Source of the DNA: Bacillus sp. X1(2014)
GTDB lineage: Bacteria; Bacillota; Bacilli; Bacillales_B; DSM-18226
Assembly (NCBI RefSeq): GCF_007678255.1
Contig: NZ_VEED01000003.1
Coordinates: 372,001 to 436,000 of the forward strand
DNA length: 64,000 nt
Reading direction: 5' to 3'
Shown here: positions 17,064 to 25,379 of the stretch, one piece after another
Layout of the letters: the number at the start of each line of letters is the position of its first letter
Position numbering within the stretch: the stretch's first letter is position 1
Program-made: the position numbers and the translations under genes
Notes under the pieces: generated by a model
Told to the model about the DNA's origin: nothing
The model's input: only the letters and a program-made list of their open reading frames with translations
The model's database searches: none

Positions 17064-19031
17064 ATGGATGTAAGCGGAATTTTAAAGGTAGTTGCAGAAA
17101 GTAAACTTGTATATCCAAGCGAAGAAAAACAATCTAACACCTCAATTGGAAGCAGTAAAGCTTTTCATGAACTTCTTCAAAAATCCCAAAAAGATCCCGA
17201 ATCCTTTTGGAACGATGTGGCGAAGGAGCTATTTTGGTATGAGACTTGGCAAAAAACAATAAGTGGAAATCTTCCAGACTTTCGTTTTTTTGAAGGGGGC
17301 ATCAGCAACCCTTGTGTAAACTTACTCGACCGTCATGTGGAAAATGGTGCTGGAAATCGCACCGCACTGATTTGGGAGGGAGAAAACGGGGACACTAAGT
17401 TTTTTACATATAATATGCTGTTAGCAGAAGTAAATCGCTTTTCGAATGTCTTGCGGTCATTTGGTGTGGAAAAAGGGGATTGTGTAGCGATTTTCCTTCC
17501 GAATTTGGCTGAGGCAATTATTGCCGTGCTTGCTTGCTTTCGGATTGGGGCAATATACAATACCGTATTTTCAGGATACTCCGAAAAGTCATTGAAGGAC
17601 CGTCTCATTAGCTTTGAGCCCAAGATTATCGTGACGACCGACGCTACGATCAGACGTGGAAACAAAGTTTGCTTGAAGGAAAAAGTGGACAGGGTAATTC
17701 CAGATATTCCATCCATTGAAGCGGTGATCGTCGTTAATCGCCTAAATACAGAAATCAATATGACAGAAGGACGTGATTTCTGGTGGGAGGAACTAACTAG
17801 AAAGGCAAGTATCCTTTGTGAACCTGAGAAGCTGGAGGCCAATGAATATGGAATTGTCTTCTATACAAGCGGTACAACAGGAAAACCAAAGGGTGTCGTC
17901 CATTCAGGTATGGCCTTTGTAATCCAAAATTACATCTATAGTAAATATCATATGGATCATCATGATGATGACGTTTTCTGGTGTACGGCTGATATAGGAT
18001 GGTTAACGATGCATATTTGGGGCATTGCGGGCGCACTCGCCAATGGAGTGACCACTGTCGTATATGAAGGATCGATTGACTTTCCAACAAAGGATAGATT
18101 TTATCAGGTAATCGAGAAATACCGTGTCAATAAATTGTTTACCGCCCCAACAGCATTGCGGATGTTAAAAAGTCTAGGTGAAAAAGTACTGAATCAATTT
18201 GATTTATCATGTCTGGATGTTGTTTCCCTAGTGGGTGAACCCTTTGACCCAGAATCATGGCAGTGGACGTATGAGGTATTAGGGAAGAAAAAGATATGCG
18301 TTAATAATACTTGGGGACAAACGGAGACAGCGGGCTGTCCAATTGCTGGCGCCGCATGGTTAACCCCAATGAAGCCTGGATCAGCAGGTATGCAATTTTT
18401 AGGTGCAGATATAGCTGTAGTGGATGAAGAGGGAAATCCAGTTAAACCGGGCACGTTAGGAAATTTAATCATTAGAAAACCATTTCCAATGCTTTGCCGT
18501 ACGCTTTGGAAGGAACCGGAGCGTTATATTTCCTCTTATTTTAGCCAGGTGAAAGGAAGCTATTTTGCTAGTGATTTGGCTTTGATTGATGAGGATGGCT
18601 ATGTGTGGGTTGTTGGTCGTTCTGATGATGCCTTCAATGTTGCCGGGCATCGCTTAAGTACTATGGAAATTGAAAGTGCGGTTCTTGAGTGTGAAGGAGT
18701 CGCTGAAGCGGCTGTAATTGGTGTCCCAGATGAAATCAAAGGAGAAGTACCGCTTGTATTTGTCCGGGTAAATGATCTTTCCCTAGGGACTGATAATTTA
18801 AAAGAAAAAATAAATGAAAATATTATCCAGCTTATCGGAAAAATTGCTCTGCCAAAATCTATCATTTTTACAGAAACACTACCAAAAACAGTTAGCGGAA
18901 AAATCATGCGCCGTTTATTAAAGGAAATTTTCGTATCAGGAAAGGTTTCAGGTGATATTACCGGGCTTGAAGATCCAGCAACAGTAGCGCAAATTCAAAT
19001 GATTATCAATGAAAGGTCGACAGTGAAATAA
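17064..19031 (+). CDS. AMP-forming acyl-CoA synthetase, acetyl/propionyl-CoA synthetase-like
   Basis: 655 residues, the size of acetyl-CoA synthetases. An N-terminal ACAS_N-like segment is followed by the adenylate-forming domain with P-loop YTSGTTGKPKG (267-277), WCTADIGWLT and NNTWGQTETAG. The C-terminal lid has GRSDDAFNVAGHRLSTMEIESAV and PKTVSGKIMRRLL; the Lys in SGKIMRR is the residue that AcuA-type acetylases modify in AcsA. It activates a short carboxylic acid with ATP and CoA, and acetate or propionate are the likeliest substrates. The start follows AGGGGG. Regulation by the divergent IclR, CcpA (cre) and the upstream palindrome is inferred. Confidence 0.88.
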   Translation: MDVSGILKVVAESKLVYPSEEKQSNTSIGSSKAFHELLQKSQKDPESFWNDVAKELFWYETWQKTISGNLPDFRFFEGGISNPCVNLLDRHVENGAGNRTALIWEGENGDTKFFTYNMLLAEVNRFSNVLRSFGVEKGDCVAIFLPNLAEAIIAVLACFRIGAIYNTVFSGYSEKSLKDRLISFEPKIIVTTDATIRRGNKVCLKEKVDRVIPDIPSIEAVIVVNRLNTEINMTEGRDFWWEELTRKASILCEPEKLEANEYGIVFYTSGTTGKPKGVVHSGMAFVIQNYIYSKYHMDHHDDDVFWCTADIGWLTMHIWGIAGALANGVTTVVYEGSIDFPTKDRFYQVIEKYRVNKLFTAPTALRMLKSLGEKVLNQFDLSCLDVVSLVGEPFDPESWQWTYEVLGKKKICVNNTWGQTETAGCPIAGAAWLTPMKPGSAGMQFLGADIAVVDEEGNPVKPGTLGNLIIRKPFPMLCRTLWKEPERYISSYFSQVKGSYFASDLALIDEDGYVWVVGRSDDAFNVAGHRLSTMEIESAVLECEGVAEAAVIGVPDEIKGEVPLVFVRVNDLSLGTDNLKEKINENIIQLIGKIALPKSIIFTETLPKTVSGKIMRRLLKEIFVSGKVSGDITGLEDPATVAQIQMIINERSTVK

Positions 19032-19035
19032 ACAA

Positions 19036-19068
19036 AAAGTCTGATGGGATTTCCATCAGACTTTATAT
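19036..19068. terminator. bidirectional terminator between acyl-CoA synthetase and pirin genes
   Basis: AAAGTCTGATGG (19036-19047) and CCATCAGACTTT (19053-19064) form a perfect 12-bp stem with a 5-base loop, placed between two converging genes. Confidence 0.85.
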
Positions 19069-19080
19069 ATTATCAATCTA

Positions 19081-19779
19081 CTATGCTTTTTTCATCTCAA
19101 TTAGTAAGATATGCGAGGTTTTTTCTGCCTTAATTGTGATGGCTTCTTCAACAATCTCCATTCCATCTCTGTCAGAGAGCTCTATTCCATTAATGACAGA
19201 AGTACCTTCTATTTGAACTAAATAAGCCTGTCTGTCCTCTTTAACTGGAAAGCTTATTTCATTTCCTTGCTGCAATTCCAAAGAATAAATGTTTGCATCT
19301 TGGTTAATCGTAATTTGAGCATCTCCGTCTTTTCCCGATACCATGTGCAGCCAAGTATTTTTTCTATCATCCCAATTAAATCTAAAATCACCATAGGCTG
19401 GTGTATGGCCAGTTTTGTCTGGTAAAATCCAAATTTGTAAAAACCTTGATGTATGTTCACCTAAATTATATTCGCTATGAAGCACACCCGTACCAGCACT
19501 CATATATTGAACCTGTCCGCGTGTTATTGTATTTTGGTTACCCATGCTGTCTCCATGAGTCAACTCACCATTCACCACGTAGGAGATAATCTCCATATTT
19601 TTATGTGGATGCGTACCAAATCCTGTTTGCGGGTTAATTAAATCATCATTAATTACCCGTAAAACCCCAAACTGAATATTGTCTGGATTAAAATATTCTG
19701 CAAATGAAAAGTGAAATTTACTTCTTAACCATCCTATATTACTAGAACCCATATCCTTGCTGTTGATTTTTCTTAGCAT
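19081..19779 (-). CDS. pirin-family bicupin protein
   Basis: 232 residues. The N-terminal cupin has the metal-binding pattern GTHPHKNMEIISYVVNGELTHGDS (His/His/His/Glu type) followed by VQYMSAGTGVLHSEYN. A C-terminal pirin domain follows. Bacterial pirins of the YhhW type have quercetin 2,3-dioxygenase activity and are linked to quinone or redox stress. GGAGAG precedes the ATG on the minus strand. A perfect 20-base palindrome resembling the B. subtilis MhqR operator lies 59-78 bases upstream, which fits induction by quinones or catechols. Confidence 0.88.
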   Translation of the reverse strand: MLRKINSKDMGSSNIGWLRSKFHFSFAEYFNPDNIQFGVLRVINDDLINPQTGFGTHPHKNMEIISYVVNGELTHGDSMGNQNTITRGQVQYMSAGTGVLHSEYNLGEHTSRFLQIWILPDKTGHTPAYGDFRFNWDDRKNTWLHMVSGKDGDAQITINQDANIYSLELQQGNEISFPVKEDRQAYLVQIEGTSVINGIELSDRDGMEIVEEAITIKAEKTSHILLIEMKKA

Positions 19780-19837
19780 ATTTTTCTCTCCAATCTATTA
19801 TAAAAAATGTAGATAAAGAATACTTTCGATTTGTAAT

Positions 19838-19857
19838 TTATCTCGAATTCGAGATAA
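19838..19857. promoter_or_regulatory. MhqR-like MarR-family operator
   Basis: TTATCTCGAATTCGAGATAA is a perfect 20-base palindrome upstream of the pirin gene. It matches what I recall of the MhqR (YkvE) operator core TATCTCGAATTCGAGATA, which controls hydroquinone and catechol detoxification genes in B. subtilis. No mhqR gene is in the window. Confidence 0.72.
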
Positions 19858-19922
19858 TTATATACATTATATTTCCTAGTGTCAACACTATTGGGAGAAA
19901 GCCACCAAAGTAGCATATTAAA

Positions 19923-19965
19923 GAGGGAGTCCCAATGCAAATTGATCTGCTATTGGGACTCCCTC
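19923..19965. terminator. long hairpin downstream of tetR gene
   Basis: GAGGGAGTCCCAAT (19923-19936) pairs perfectly with 19952-19965, giving 14 bp and a 15-base loop. The T-run is on the plus side; the minus side has only TCTTTAAT, so termination of tetR would be modest. Confidence 0.6.
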
Positions 19966-19983
19966 CATTTTTTATATTGTCTG

Positions 19984-20532
19984 CTATTCCAGATTTCTGT
20001 CCAACAATGCTCCAGTCTGCTCTGCCATCACACGGGCTGGTAATGGCATTCCATTCTTAAACCACCATTCCACGGTACCAACGACTGCTGAACCAAAAAA
20101 TTGAAGAATAACTTCTTCACTTAAGCCATGATTTGTTCCTTCGGTTGTTTCCACTTCCACTTTAAACTCTTCAATGACTAAATCGAGAAAACGACTACGG
20201 AAATATGGTGCACCTTTACTTGCTAACATTGTTGAAAAAAATAAGTAATTACGTTCAAAGTATTCGTACCAGACATAGTTTCCTTCTTGAAAAGTCATCT
20301 CAGATGCCGATTGGCATAGTTCTCGAAGATTGTTCATATGTTCTTCAATCATTTTATCCAATAGATCATATTTATCCGTGTAGTGAAGATAGATCGTTCC
20401 TCTATTAACATCTGCTCTATCAGCAATATCCTGAATGGTAATATCATCAAAACTTTTTTCAGACATCAGTTCAATGACAGCATTTTTTATCGCTACTTGG
20501 CTTTTGGCTATTCTTCTATCAACTTTAGACAT
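19984..20532 (-). CDS. TetR/AcrR-family transcriptional regulator
   Basis: 182 residues. The HTH (about 10-55) contains FDDITIQDIADRADVNRGTIYLHYTDKYDLLDKM. The C-terminal part is of the TetR_C type found in YxaF/DhaS-like Bacillus regulators. It is divergent from an aldo/keto reductase and MFS efflux pair. Palindromes at 20558-20594 and 20654-20667 in the shared gap are probable operators. It likely derepresses the efflux/reductase operon on binding a toxic carbonyl or drug; the inducer is unknown. Confidence 0.85.
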   Translation of the reverse strand: MSKVDRRIAKSQVAIKNAVIELMSEKSFDDITIQDIADRADVNRGTIYLHYTDKYDLLDKMIEEHMNNLRELCQSASEMTFQEGNYVWYEYFERNYLFFSTMLASKGAPYFRSRFLDLVIEEFKVEVETTEGTNHGLSEEVILQFFGSAVVGTVEWWFKNGMPLPARVMAEQTGALLDRNLE

Positions 20533-20557
20533 TTTATTTCACCAATCTTTCTAAAGA

Positions 20558-20594
20558 TAATCAACAAAGGTATTTGGTTTGTTGATTAATCAAC
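20558..20594. promoter_or_regulatory. TetR operator cluster, proximal to tetR
   Basis: TAATCAACAAA (20558-20568) is inverted at 20578-20588 across nine bases. Overlapping it, GTTGATTAATCAAC (20581-20594) is a perfect 14-base palindrome. It lies 26-62 bases upstream of the tetR start, the position for autoregulation. Confidence 0.6.
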
Positions 20595-20653
20595 GAATTG
20601 CGTTCATTTAACCATTGAAAGTATAACGAGCTTTTTTATAATAATAAACAGAT

Positions 20654-20667
20654 GTTGATTAATCAAT
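20654..20667. promoter_or_regulatory. second TetR operator copy
   Basis: GTTGATTAATCAAT repeats the core TTGATTAATCAA of the first operator about 73 bases away (seven helical turns) and lies nearer the aldo/keto reductase gene. Confidence 0.55.
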
Positions 20668-20785
20668 CAATATTAATTTTTAAATCATCATGATGTAGCT
20701 ACTTTTGGAATAATAAAAGTAAGTTAACTATAACTTTTACACGGCAGGACTGACAAAAATATAACAATTCAAAGGAGACAAAAGC

Positions 20786-21649
20786 ATGTATAACGAAACT
20801 AACAAATTATCAAATGGTGTAAAAATTCCAAAATTAGGTCTCGGTACTTGGCTGCTTGACGATGCACAGGCAGCACAGGCAGTGCGTGATGCCGTATCTA
20901 TCGGATATCGTCATATTGATACCGCTCAGGCTTATATGAATGAAACTGGTGTAGGCGATGGAATCCGTTCCTGCGGTGTCGCAAGAGAAGAACTTTTCAT
21001 CACGACAAAGGTTGCTGCAGAAGCAAAGACCTATGATGCAGTTACGAAGTCTATTGATGAGTCTTTAGCAAAGTTGGGACTTGATTACATTGACCTTCTG
21101 ATTATCCACAGTCCACAGCCTTGGAAGGAGTTCCGTGAGGCGAACTGTTACTTCGAGGAAAACAAAGATGTATGGAGAGCAATGGAGGATGCTTATATGA
21201 CAGGCAAGTTAAGGGCAATCGGTCTTTCTAACTTCCTTCAGGATGATATAGAGAATATTCTTGCAAGCTGTGAGATCAAGCCTATGGTAAATCAAATATT
21301 GGCACATGTGAGCAATACTCCTTTTGAACTAATTGAATACTGCCAGAAGAATGACATCCTGGTAGAGGCATATTCACCAATTGCACACGGTGCAGTTCTC
21401 GATAATGCTGAGGTAAAGGTAATTGCTGATAAGTATGGAGTGTCTGTTGCTCAACTTTGCCTGCGTTATGATATCCAGCTTGATCTTGTAGTAATTCCTA
21501 AGACGGCAAATCCGGAACATATGAGAAACAATGCAGAGCTTGATTTTGTTATCAGCGAGGAAGATATGGAGACTTTGAAGAATGTAGGGCACATCCAGAA
21601 TTATGGTGAGCATAGCTTCTTCCCGGTATTTGGGGGGAATTTAAAATAA
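20786..21649 (+). CDS. aldo/keto reductase
   Basis: 287 residues of the AKR fold. The catalytic tetrad is visible as Asp45, Tyr50, Lys75 and His108, in HIDTAQAY, TTKV and LIIHSP. The NADPH-binding end is VVIPKTANPEHMRNN. It reduces aldehydes or ketones with NADPH; the substrate is not evident. The ribosome binding site is AAGGAG. An MFS transporter starts 11 bases after the stop, so the two are co-transcribed. The divergent TetR gene and its operators suggest a stress-inducible detoxification unit. Confidence 0.88.
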   Translation: MYNETNKLSNGVKIPKLGLGTWLLDDAQAAQAVRDAVSIGYRHIDTAQAYMNETGVGDGIRSCGVAREELFITTKVAAEAKTYDAVTKSIDESLAKLGLDYIDLLIIHSPQPWKEFREANCYFEENKDVWRAMEDAYMTGKLRAIGLSNFLQDDIENILASCEIKPMVNQILAHVSNTPFELIEYCQKNDILVEAYSPIAHGAVLDNAEVKVIADKYGVSVAQLCLRYDIQLDLVVIPKTANPEHMRNNAELDFVISEEDMETLKNVGHIQNYGEHSFFPVFGGNLK

Positions 21650-21660
21650 TAAGAAAACAT

Positions 21661-22842
21661 ATGAATAATGATTGGAAAATTTACTTGCTGGCTCTCATTA
21701 CTTTCATGGTCAGTTCATCAGAGTATGTCATTGCAGGAATTTTGGATAAAGTTGCTGCCTCCTCCAATGTATCGGTATCGGTAGCAGGACAACTAATTAC
21801 CATATTTGCGTTAGCTAATGCGGTTGGTTCTCCCTTCGTCGTGATGGGGACGACAAAATTGAATCAGCGGAAGTTATTAATGCTTTCTCTAGTATTAATG
21901 GTGATTGGCTGTGTAATGACTTTTACCCTTTCCGGTTTCGGTTTTCTAATTGTCTCACGTATTATTCTTGCTCTAGGAAGCGGCGTTTTTGCTATTGGTG
22001 CGAAGACTGCAGCAGTCAATTTAGCTTCCCCAGAAAAACAAGCAGGTGCTATCGGCACCGTTATACTTGGATTTAGTGCTGCTATCATCGTCGGTGTTCC
22101 AATTGGTCGTCTTATAGCCACAGCATATGACTGGAAGTTAATTTTTGTGGTGATAGGTGTTCTGAGTTTACTAGCAATCTTCGTTATTTTTCGTACGATT
22201 CCTGCTACTAATAACGGGCCAGCCGTCCCTCTGGGCAAGCAACTCTCATATTTAAAGAACCCTAAAATCTTAATGGGCCTTGGTGCAACGTTCTTTTGGC
22301 AGTTAGGATATGGTGCAATGTATTCCTATATTGCACCCTTCCTGCTGACCGTTACATCCATGAACGGACGAGAAGTTAGCGGTGCCTTGTTTGCCTTCGG
22401 TATTGCTACCTTAATAGGTTCAAAGTTTGGTGGTTTCATGACAGATCGGATTGGTAACTCTAGAACTCTTGTTAGAGGTTTGGTTGTTCATTGTTTAGCT
22501 CTAGTGTTGCTATCTACTATTGCAAGGTCACCTCTTGTCGCCCTTCTGTTGCTTATATTGTGGTCCTTCTCAGCGTGGTCGTCAGGCCCGGGTATGCAGT
22601 ACAACCTGGTTTGGCTTGCACCAGAAGCTTCAGGAATCATGCTAAGTTTATATGGCTCATTCATACAATTAGGCATAGCTGCGGCGGCAGGAATTGGGGG
22701 TATTGCTGTAAAAAGCACATCGGTGCTGGCGGTCAGCTGGATTGGGGCAGCATCAGTGGCAATTGCTGCAATTATTGCAGCGGTATCATTTAGTCTTAAT
22801 AGGAAAGAAACGAGAAAGTCGTTTAATGAAATTGGCCTATGA
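21661..22842 (+). CDS. MFS transporter, DHA1-type efflux permease
   Basis: 393 residues with about 12 hydrophobic helices. The region GMTTKLNQRKLLMLSLV-like between helices 2 and 3 (read here as MGTTKLNQRKLLML) and GAIGTVILGFSAAIIVGVPIGRLIA in helix 5 are typical of drug:H+ antiporters such as AraJ/YdhP-like proteins. It lies 11 bases downstream of the aldo/keto reductase, and no strong separate ribosome binding site is seen, suggesting coupling. Function is probably export of a toxic compound related to the reductase substrate. Confidence 0.85.
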   Translation: MNNDWKIYLLALITFMVSSSEYVIAGILDKVAASSNVSVSVAGQLITIFALANAVGSPFVVMGTTKLNQRKLLMLSLVLMVIGCVMTFTLSGFGFLIVSRIILALGSGVFAIGAKTAAVNLASPEKQAGAIGTVILGFSAAIIVGVPIGRLIATAYDWKLIFVVIGVLSLLAIFVIFRTIPATNNGPAVPLGKQLSYLKNPKILMGLGATFFWQLGYGAMYSYIAPFLLTVTSMNGREVSGALFAFGIATLIGSKFGGFMTDRIGNSRTLVRGLVVHCLALVLLSTIARSPLVALLLLILWSFSAWSSGPGMQYNLVWLAPEASGIMLSLYGSFIQLGIAAAAGIGGIAVKSTSVLAVSWIGAASVAIAAIIAAVSFSLNRKETRKSFNEIGL

Positions 22843-22956
22843 GCATTATAAAAATGAAATTTAACAACGTGGAAGTTCTTGGGGGATTAATGAAATGATT
22901 ATTCGTCCAATAGTTCAAGTAGGTTAATAAAAATAAATTTATTGGAGGAATTAAAA

Positions 22957-23367
22957 ATGGCAAAACATGAAGAAGTAAAAAATGGTGTTATTTTCCCAGT
23001 AGGCGAGAAAAATGAAGCATATGCACAATTTTTTGTGGGACAAAGTTATCTTAAAGGATTAGTTGCTGATCCAAAAGTGAATGTTGGTGTAGGGAATGTG
23101 ACCTTTGAACCAGGATGCAGAAATAACTGGCATATCCATCGTGATGGTTTTCAAATTTTATTGGTAACTGGCGGCGAAGGTTGGTACCAAGAAGAAGGAA
23201 AGCCTGCTCAATTCTTAAAAGCTGGTGAGGTGATTGTTACTCACGATGGTGTAAAACATTGGCATGGTGCTGCAAAGGACAGTTGGTTTGAACACATTGC
23301 AATCACTGCTGGTACGCCTGAATGGTTGGAACCAGTATCAGATGAGGAATATAACAAAGTAAAATAA
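22957..23367 (+). CDS. small cupin-domain protein
   Basis: 136 residues with a single cupin_2 barrel. The metal-binding motif 1 is GCRNNWHIHRDGFQILLVTGGEGWYQEEG and motif 2 is VIVTHDGVKHWHGAA. The start at 22957 follows TTGGAGG. Such proteins are often encoded next to aldo/keto reductases and carboxymuconolactone-decarboxylase-like genes and may bind a metal for isomerase or dioxygenase activity. It closes the TetR-AKR-MFS group, 114 bases after the MFS gene. The reaction is unknown. Confidence 0.8.
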   Translation: MAKHEEVKNGVIFPVGEKNEAYAQFFVGQSYLKGLVADPKVNVGVGNVTFEPGCRNNWHIHRDGFQILLVTGGEGWYQEEGKPAQFLKAGEVIVTHDGVKHWHGAAKDSWFEHIAITAGTPEWLEPVSDEEYNKVK

Positions 23368-23742
23368 TAGTTTTGGATATGAAAGGACCTATAATACAGG
23401 GCTTTTTTTCAACCCAAGCATTATGATGTATCTTATAAACAGATGTTGTGAATCCAGATGATAATCAGCGGCTTGTTCAACTAGCAAAAGATATGGCGCT
23501 ACAAAATGGGCTGTTCGTAATTTAATGGAAGTTTTGCGAATGGAATCCTGCCATGGAGAGTACTAACATCCGTTATCCAGTAGCGATCAACAAGACCACG
23601 ACAGCCTTTTAATTTGCGCTTGGCATGGGTGCAGTCTCTAGGTGAAGGTACCAACCATGAAGGCAGTAGTAATGGTGTCAACTTCTTGGGATAGTGGGGT
23701 CAGACTTATTATTTTTAAGACCCAATTTTAGGTAGCAGGTTC
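23368..23742. other. non-coding stretch with probable decayed sequence
   Basis: No intact gene is present in this stretch. A short open segment near 23445-23523 reads VVNPDDNQRLVQLAKDM and then stops. The part from about 23500 to 23730 is richer in G and C than its surroundings and contains GTGGGGTCAGAC, a motif I associate with ends of transposase-containing repeats. I could not identify a transposase or terminal repeats. A gene or mobile-element remnant is the likeliest reading. Confidence 0.3.
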
Positions 23743-23773
23743 GGCTCTCATAACATGGTGAGAGCCTTTTTTT
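23743..23773 (+). terminator. Rho-independent terminator
   Basis: GGCTCTCA (23743-23750) pairs with TGAGAGCC (23759-23766), followed by seven T residues on the plus strand. It would end read-through from the cupin side. Confidence 0.8.
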
Positions 23774-23832
23774 AGAAAATGATTAAAATTTGAAGTACCT
23801 TTGTAGGTTTGCCACATCGTTAATTTGGAAGC

Positions 23833-25203
23833 TCAATCCTCCAACAAGTCCTGACAATATTCTCTAATCAGTCTGGCCGCATATGTTTGGCTGATTTGCA
23901 GATCCTTGGCCACACGCCTAGAGCTTTTATTCACTTTATAGGATTTACGAATCATTTCCTTTTTTGCCAATTCGACAGCATCATTAAGGGTAGTGGGGGC
24001 AGTATTTTCAATTTGCGCCAGTCCTTGGTTATATATACTTTCGGGCAGGTCATCGATACCGATGACATCATTGCTTACAATAACTAGCTTTTCGAGCAGG
24101 TTTTCAAGTTGCCTTACGTTCCCGGGCCATGAATAATGGGTCAGACATTCGAGGCAATCTTTAGAAATTAATTTGTTCATTTCATGGTTCCGATTAAATT
24201 TGTATAAAAAATTATAGATGAGCGGGACTATATCTTCTTGCCTTTCCCGAAGCGGAGGCATTTTGATATCCACTACGTTCAGCCGATAATATAAATCTTC
24301 TCTAAACATTTTGTTTTGTACCATTTTGTTTAAATCTTTATTGGTCGCGGCAATAATTCGGATATCGACTGACTTTTCTTTATTGCCGCCAATAGGAATA
24401 AATTTTTTCTCCTGAATGACTTGCAGTATTTTAGCCTGAAGAGGCAAAGGCATGTCCCCTATTTCATCAAGAAACACCGTACCCCCATTCGCGCTTTCCA
24501 GTATCCCTTTTTTTCCGGAACGGTTTGCATTCGTGAAAGATCCTGGTGTATAGCCAAAAAGCTCGGACTCCATTAAATCAGCAGGGATTGCAGCACAATT
24601 GATGGTTAAAAATGGGCCGTTCCTTCTATTTCCATTTTCGTGAATATATTGTGCTAAGAGGCTTTTACCTGTTCCGGATTCACCTAGAATTATTATAGTA
24701 GAGTTTGCACCAGCCACCTTCTTTGCAAACTTCAACACATTTTTCACCTTTTCATTATTGGTAATGATGCTGCCAAATGGATCTTCAGCCTCTTTACTTT
24801 TTGTTGAATCGCTTTCTCTTACTTTCAGCATTTTGTAGCTTTGTAATTCCCTTGCTGTCGTTACGATTAATTCCACTTCTTTTTGATCATTTAAAATAGG
24901 AACGACAGAGGTGAGCAGTTCCGCACCAAGGATAGTGGTTTGTTTAATCGTAATTGGTTCCTTTCTTTCCAAAACATCCGGGAAAATAGAGGGATACCAA
25001 TAGCCTTTATCAGCTAATTCCATGCTCGGTTTCCCGATAATGTCTTCCTTATTTAACCCATAATGCTTCTTACAGGCATCATTTACATAGATAATTTTCT
25101 TATCCTTATTTAAAACAAAGATTTCGTCAGAAGAATAATCTAAAATTTTTAAAAGCGCTTCCATATTTAGATCTAAATCGGTTAGAAAATTAGATAATGT
25201 CAT
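23833..25203 (-). CDS. PAS-domain sigma-54-dependent transcriptional activator
   Basis: 456 residues. An N-terminal PAS sensor (about 14-120) has DEIFVLNKDKKIIYVNDACKKHYG. The AAA+ domain (about 140-375) has Walker A GESGTGKS (174-181), Walker B GGTVFLDEIGD, and arginine-finger region FREDLYYRLNV. The C-terminal Fis-type HTH contains SRRVAKDLQISQTYAARLI. The sigma-54-contacting GAFTGA loop reads GSFTNA (221-226). It activates promoters used by RpoN. The only candidate nearby is the -24/-12 site before the divergent Rieske oxygenase gene, so it is the presumed activator of the catabolic island. The PAS domain would sense the pathway substrate. Confidence 0.93.
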   Translation of the reverse strand: MTLSNFLTDLDLNMEALLKILDYSSDEIFVLNKDKKIIYVNDACKKHYGLNKEDIIGKPSMELADKGYWYPSIFPDVLERKEPITIKQTTILGAELLTSVVPILNDQKEVELIVTTARELQSYKMLKVRESDSTKSKEAEDPFGSIITNNEKVKNVLKFAKKVAGANSTIIILGESGTGKSLLAQYIHENGNRRNGPFLTINCAAIPADLMESELFGYTPGSFTNANRSGKKGILESANGGTVFLDEIGDMPLPLQAKILQVIQEKKFIPIGGNKEKSVDIRIIAATNKDLNKMVQNKMFREDLYYRLNVVDIKMPPLRERQEDIVPLIYNFLYKFNRNHEMNKLISKDCLECLTHYSWPGNVRQLENLLEKLVIVSNDVIGIDDLPESIYNQGLAQIENTAPTTLNDAVELAKKEMIRKSYKVNKSSRRVAKDLQISQTYAARLIREYCQDLLED

Positions 25204-25226
25204 GAAGTGACCTCCCGAAAATCATA

Positions 25227-25250
25227 ATCTGAGTTCGATGGAACTCAGAT
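25227..25250. promoter_or_regulatory. perfect inverted repeat, candidate activator site
   Basis: ATCTGAGTTC (25227-25236) and GAACTCAGAT (25241-25250) form a perfect 10-bp inverted repeat with a 4-base spacer, just upstream of the activator gene's ribosome binding site. It could be an upstream activating site or an autoregulatory operator. Confidence 0.4.
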
Positions 25251-25291
25251 GAGTTTGGTTATATTCAGAAAAATGTTACAATAGGCAAATG

Positions 25292-25307
25292 TGTGATTCT
25301 AATCACA
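25292..25307. promoter_or_regulatory. Fnr/CRP-type box
   Basis: TGTGATTCTAATCACA fits TGTGA-N6-TCACA exactly and is a perfect palindrome. This is the Bacillus Fnr consensus form. It lies in the gap between the activator gene and the Rieske gene, suggesting oxygen- or redox-dependent input. Confidence 0.55.
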
Positions 25308-25322
25308 TCCATTCTAATAATA

Positions 25323-25338
25323 TTCGAAATATTTCGAA
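25323..25338. promoter_or_regulatory. 16-base palindrome, candidate enhancer site
   Basis: TTCGAAATATTTCGAA is a perfect palindrome about 130-145 bases upstream of the sigma-54 -24 element, a usual distance for an enhancer-binding protein. Confidence 0.4.
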
Positions 25339-25379
25339 CTGTAAATAGCTGAAGAAGTGTCTAAGATAGGAAAATATAC

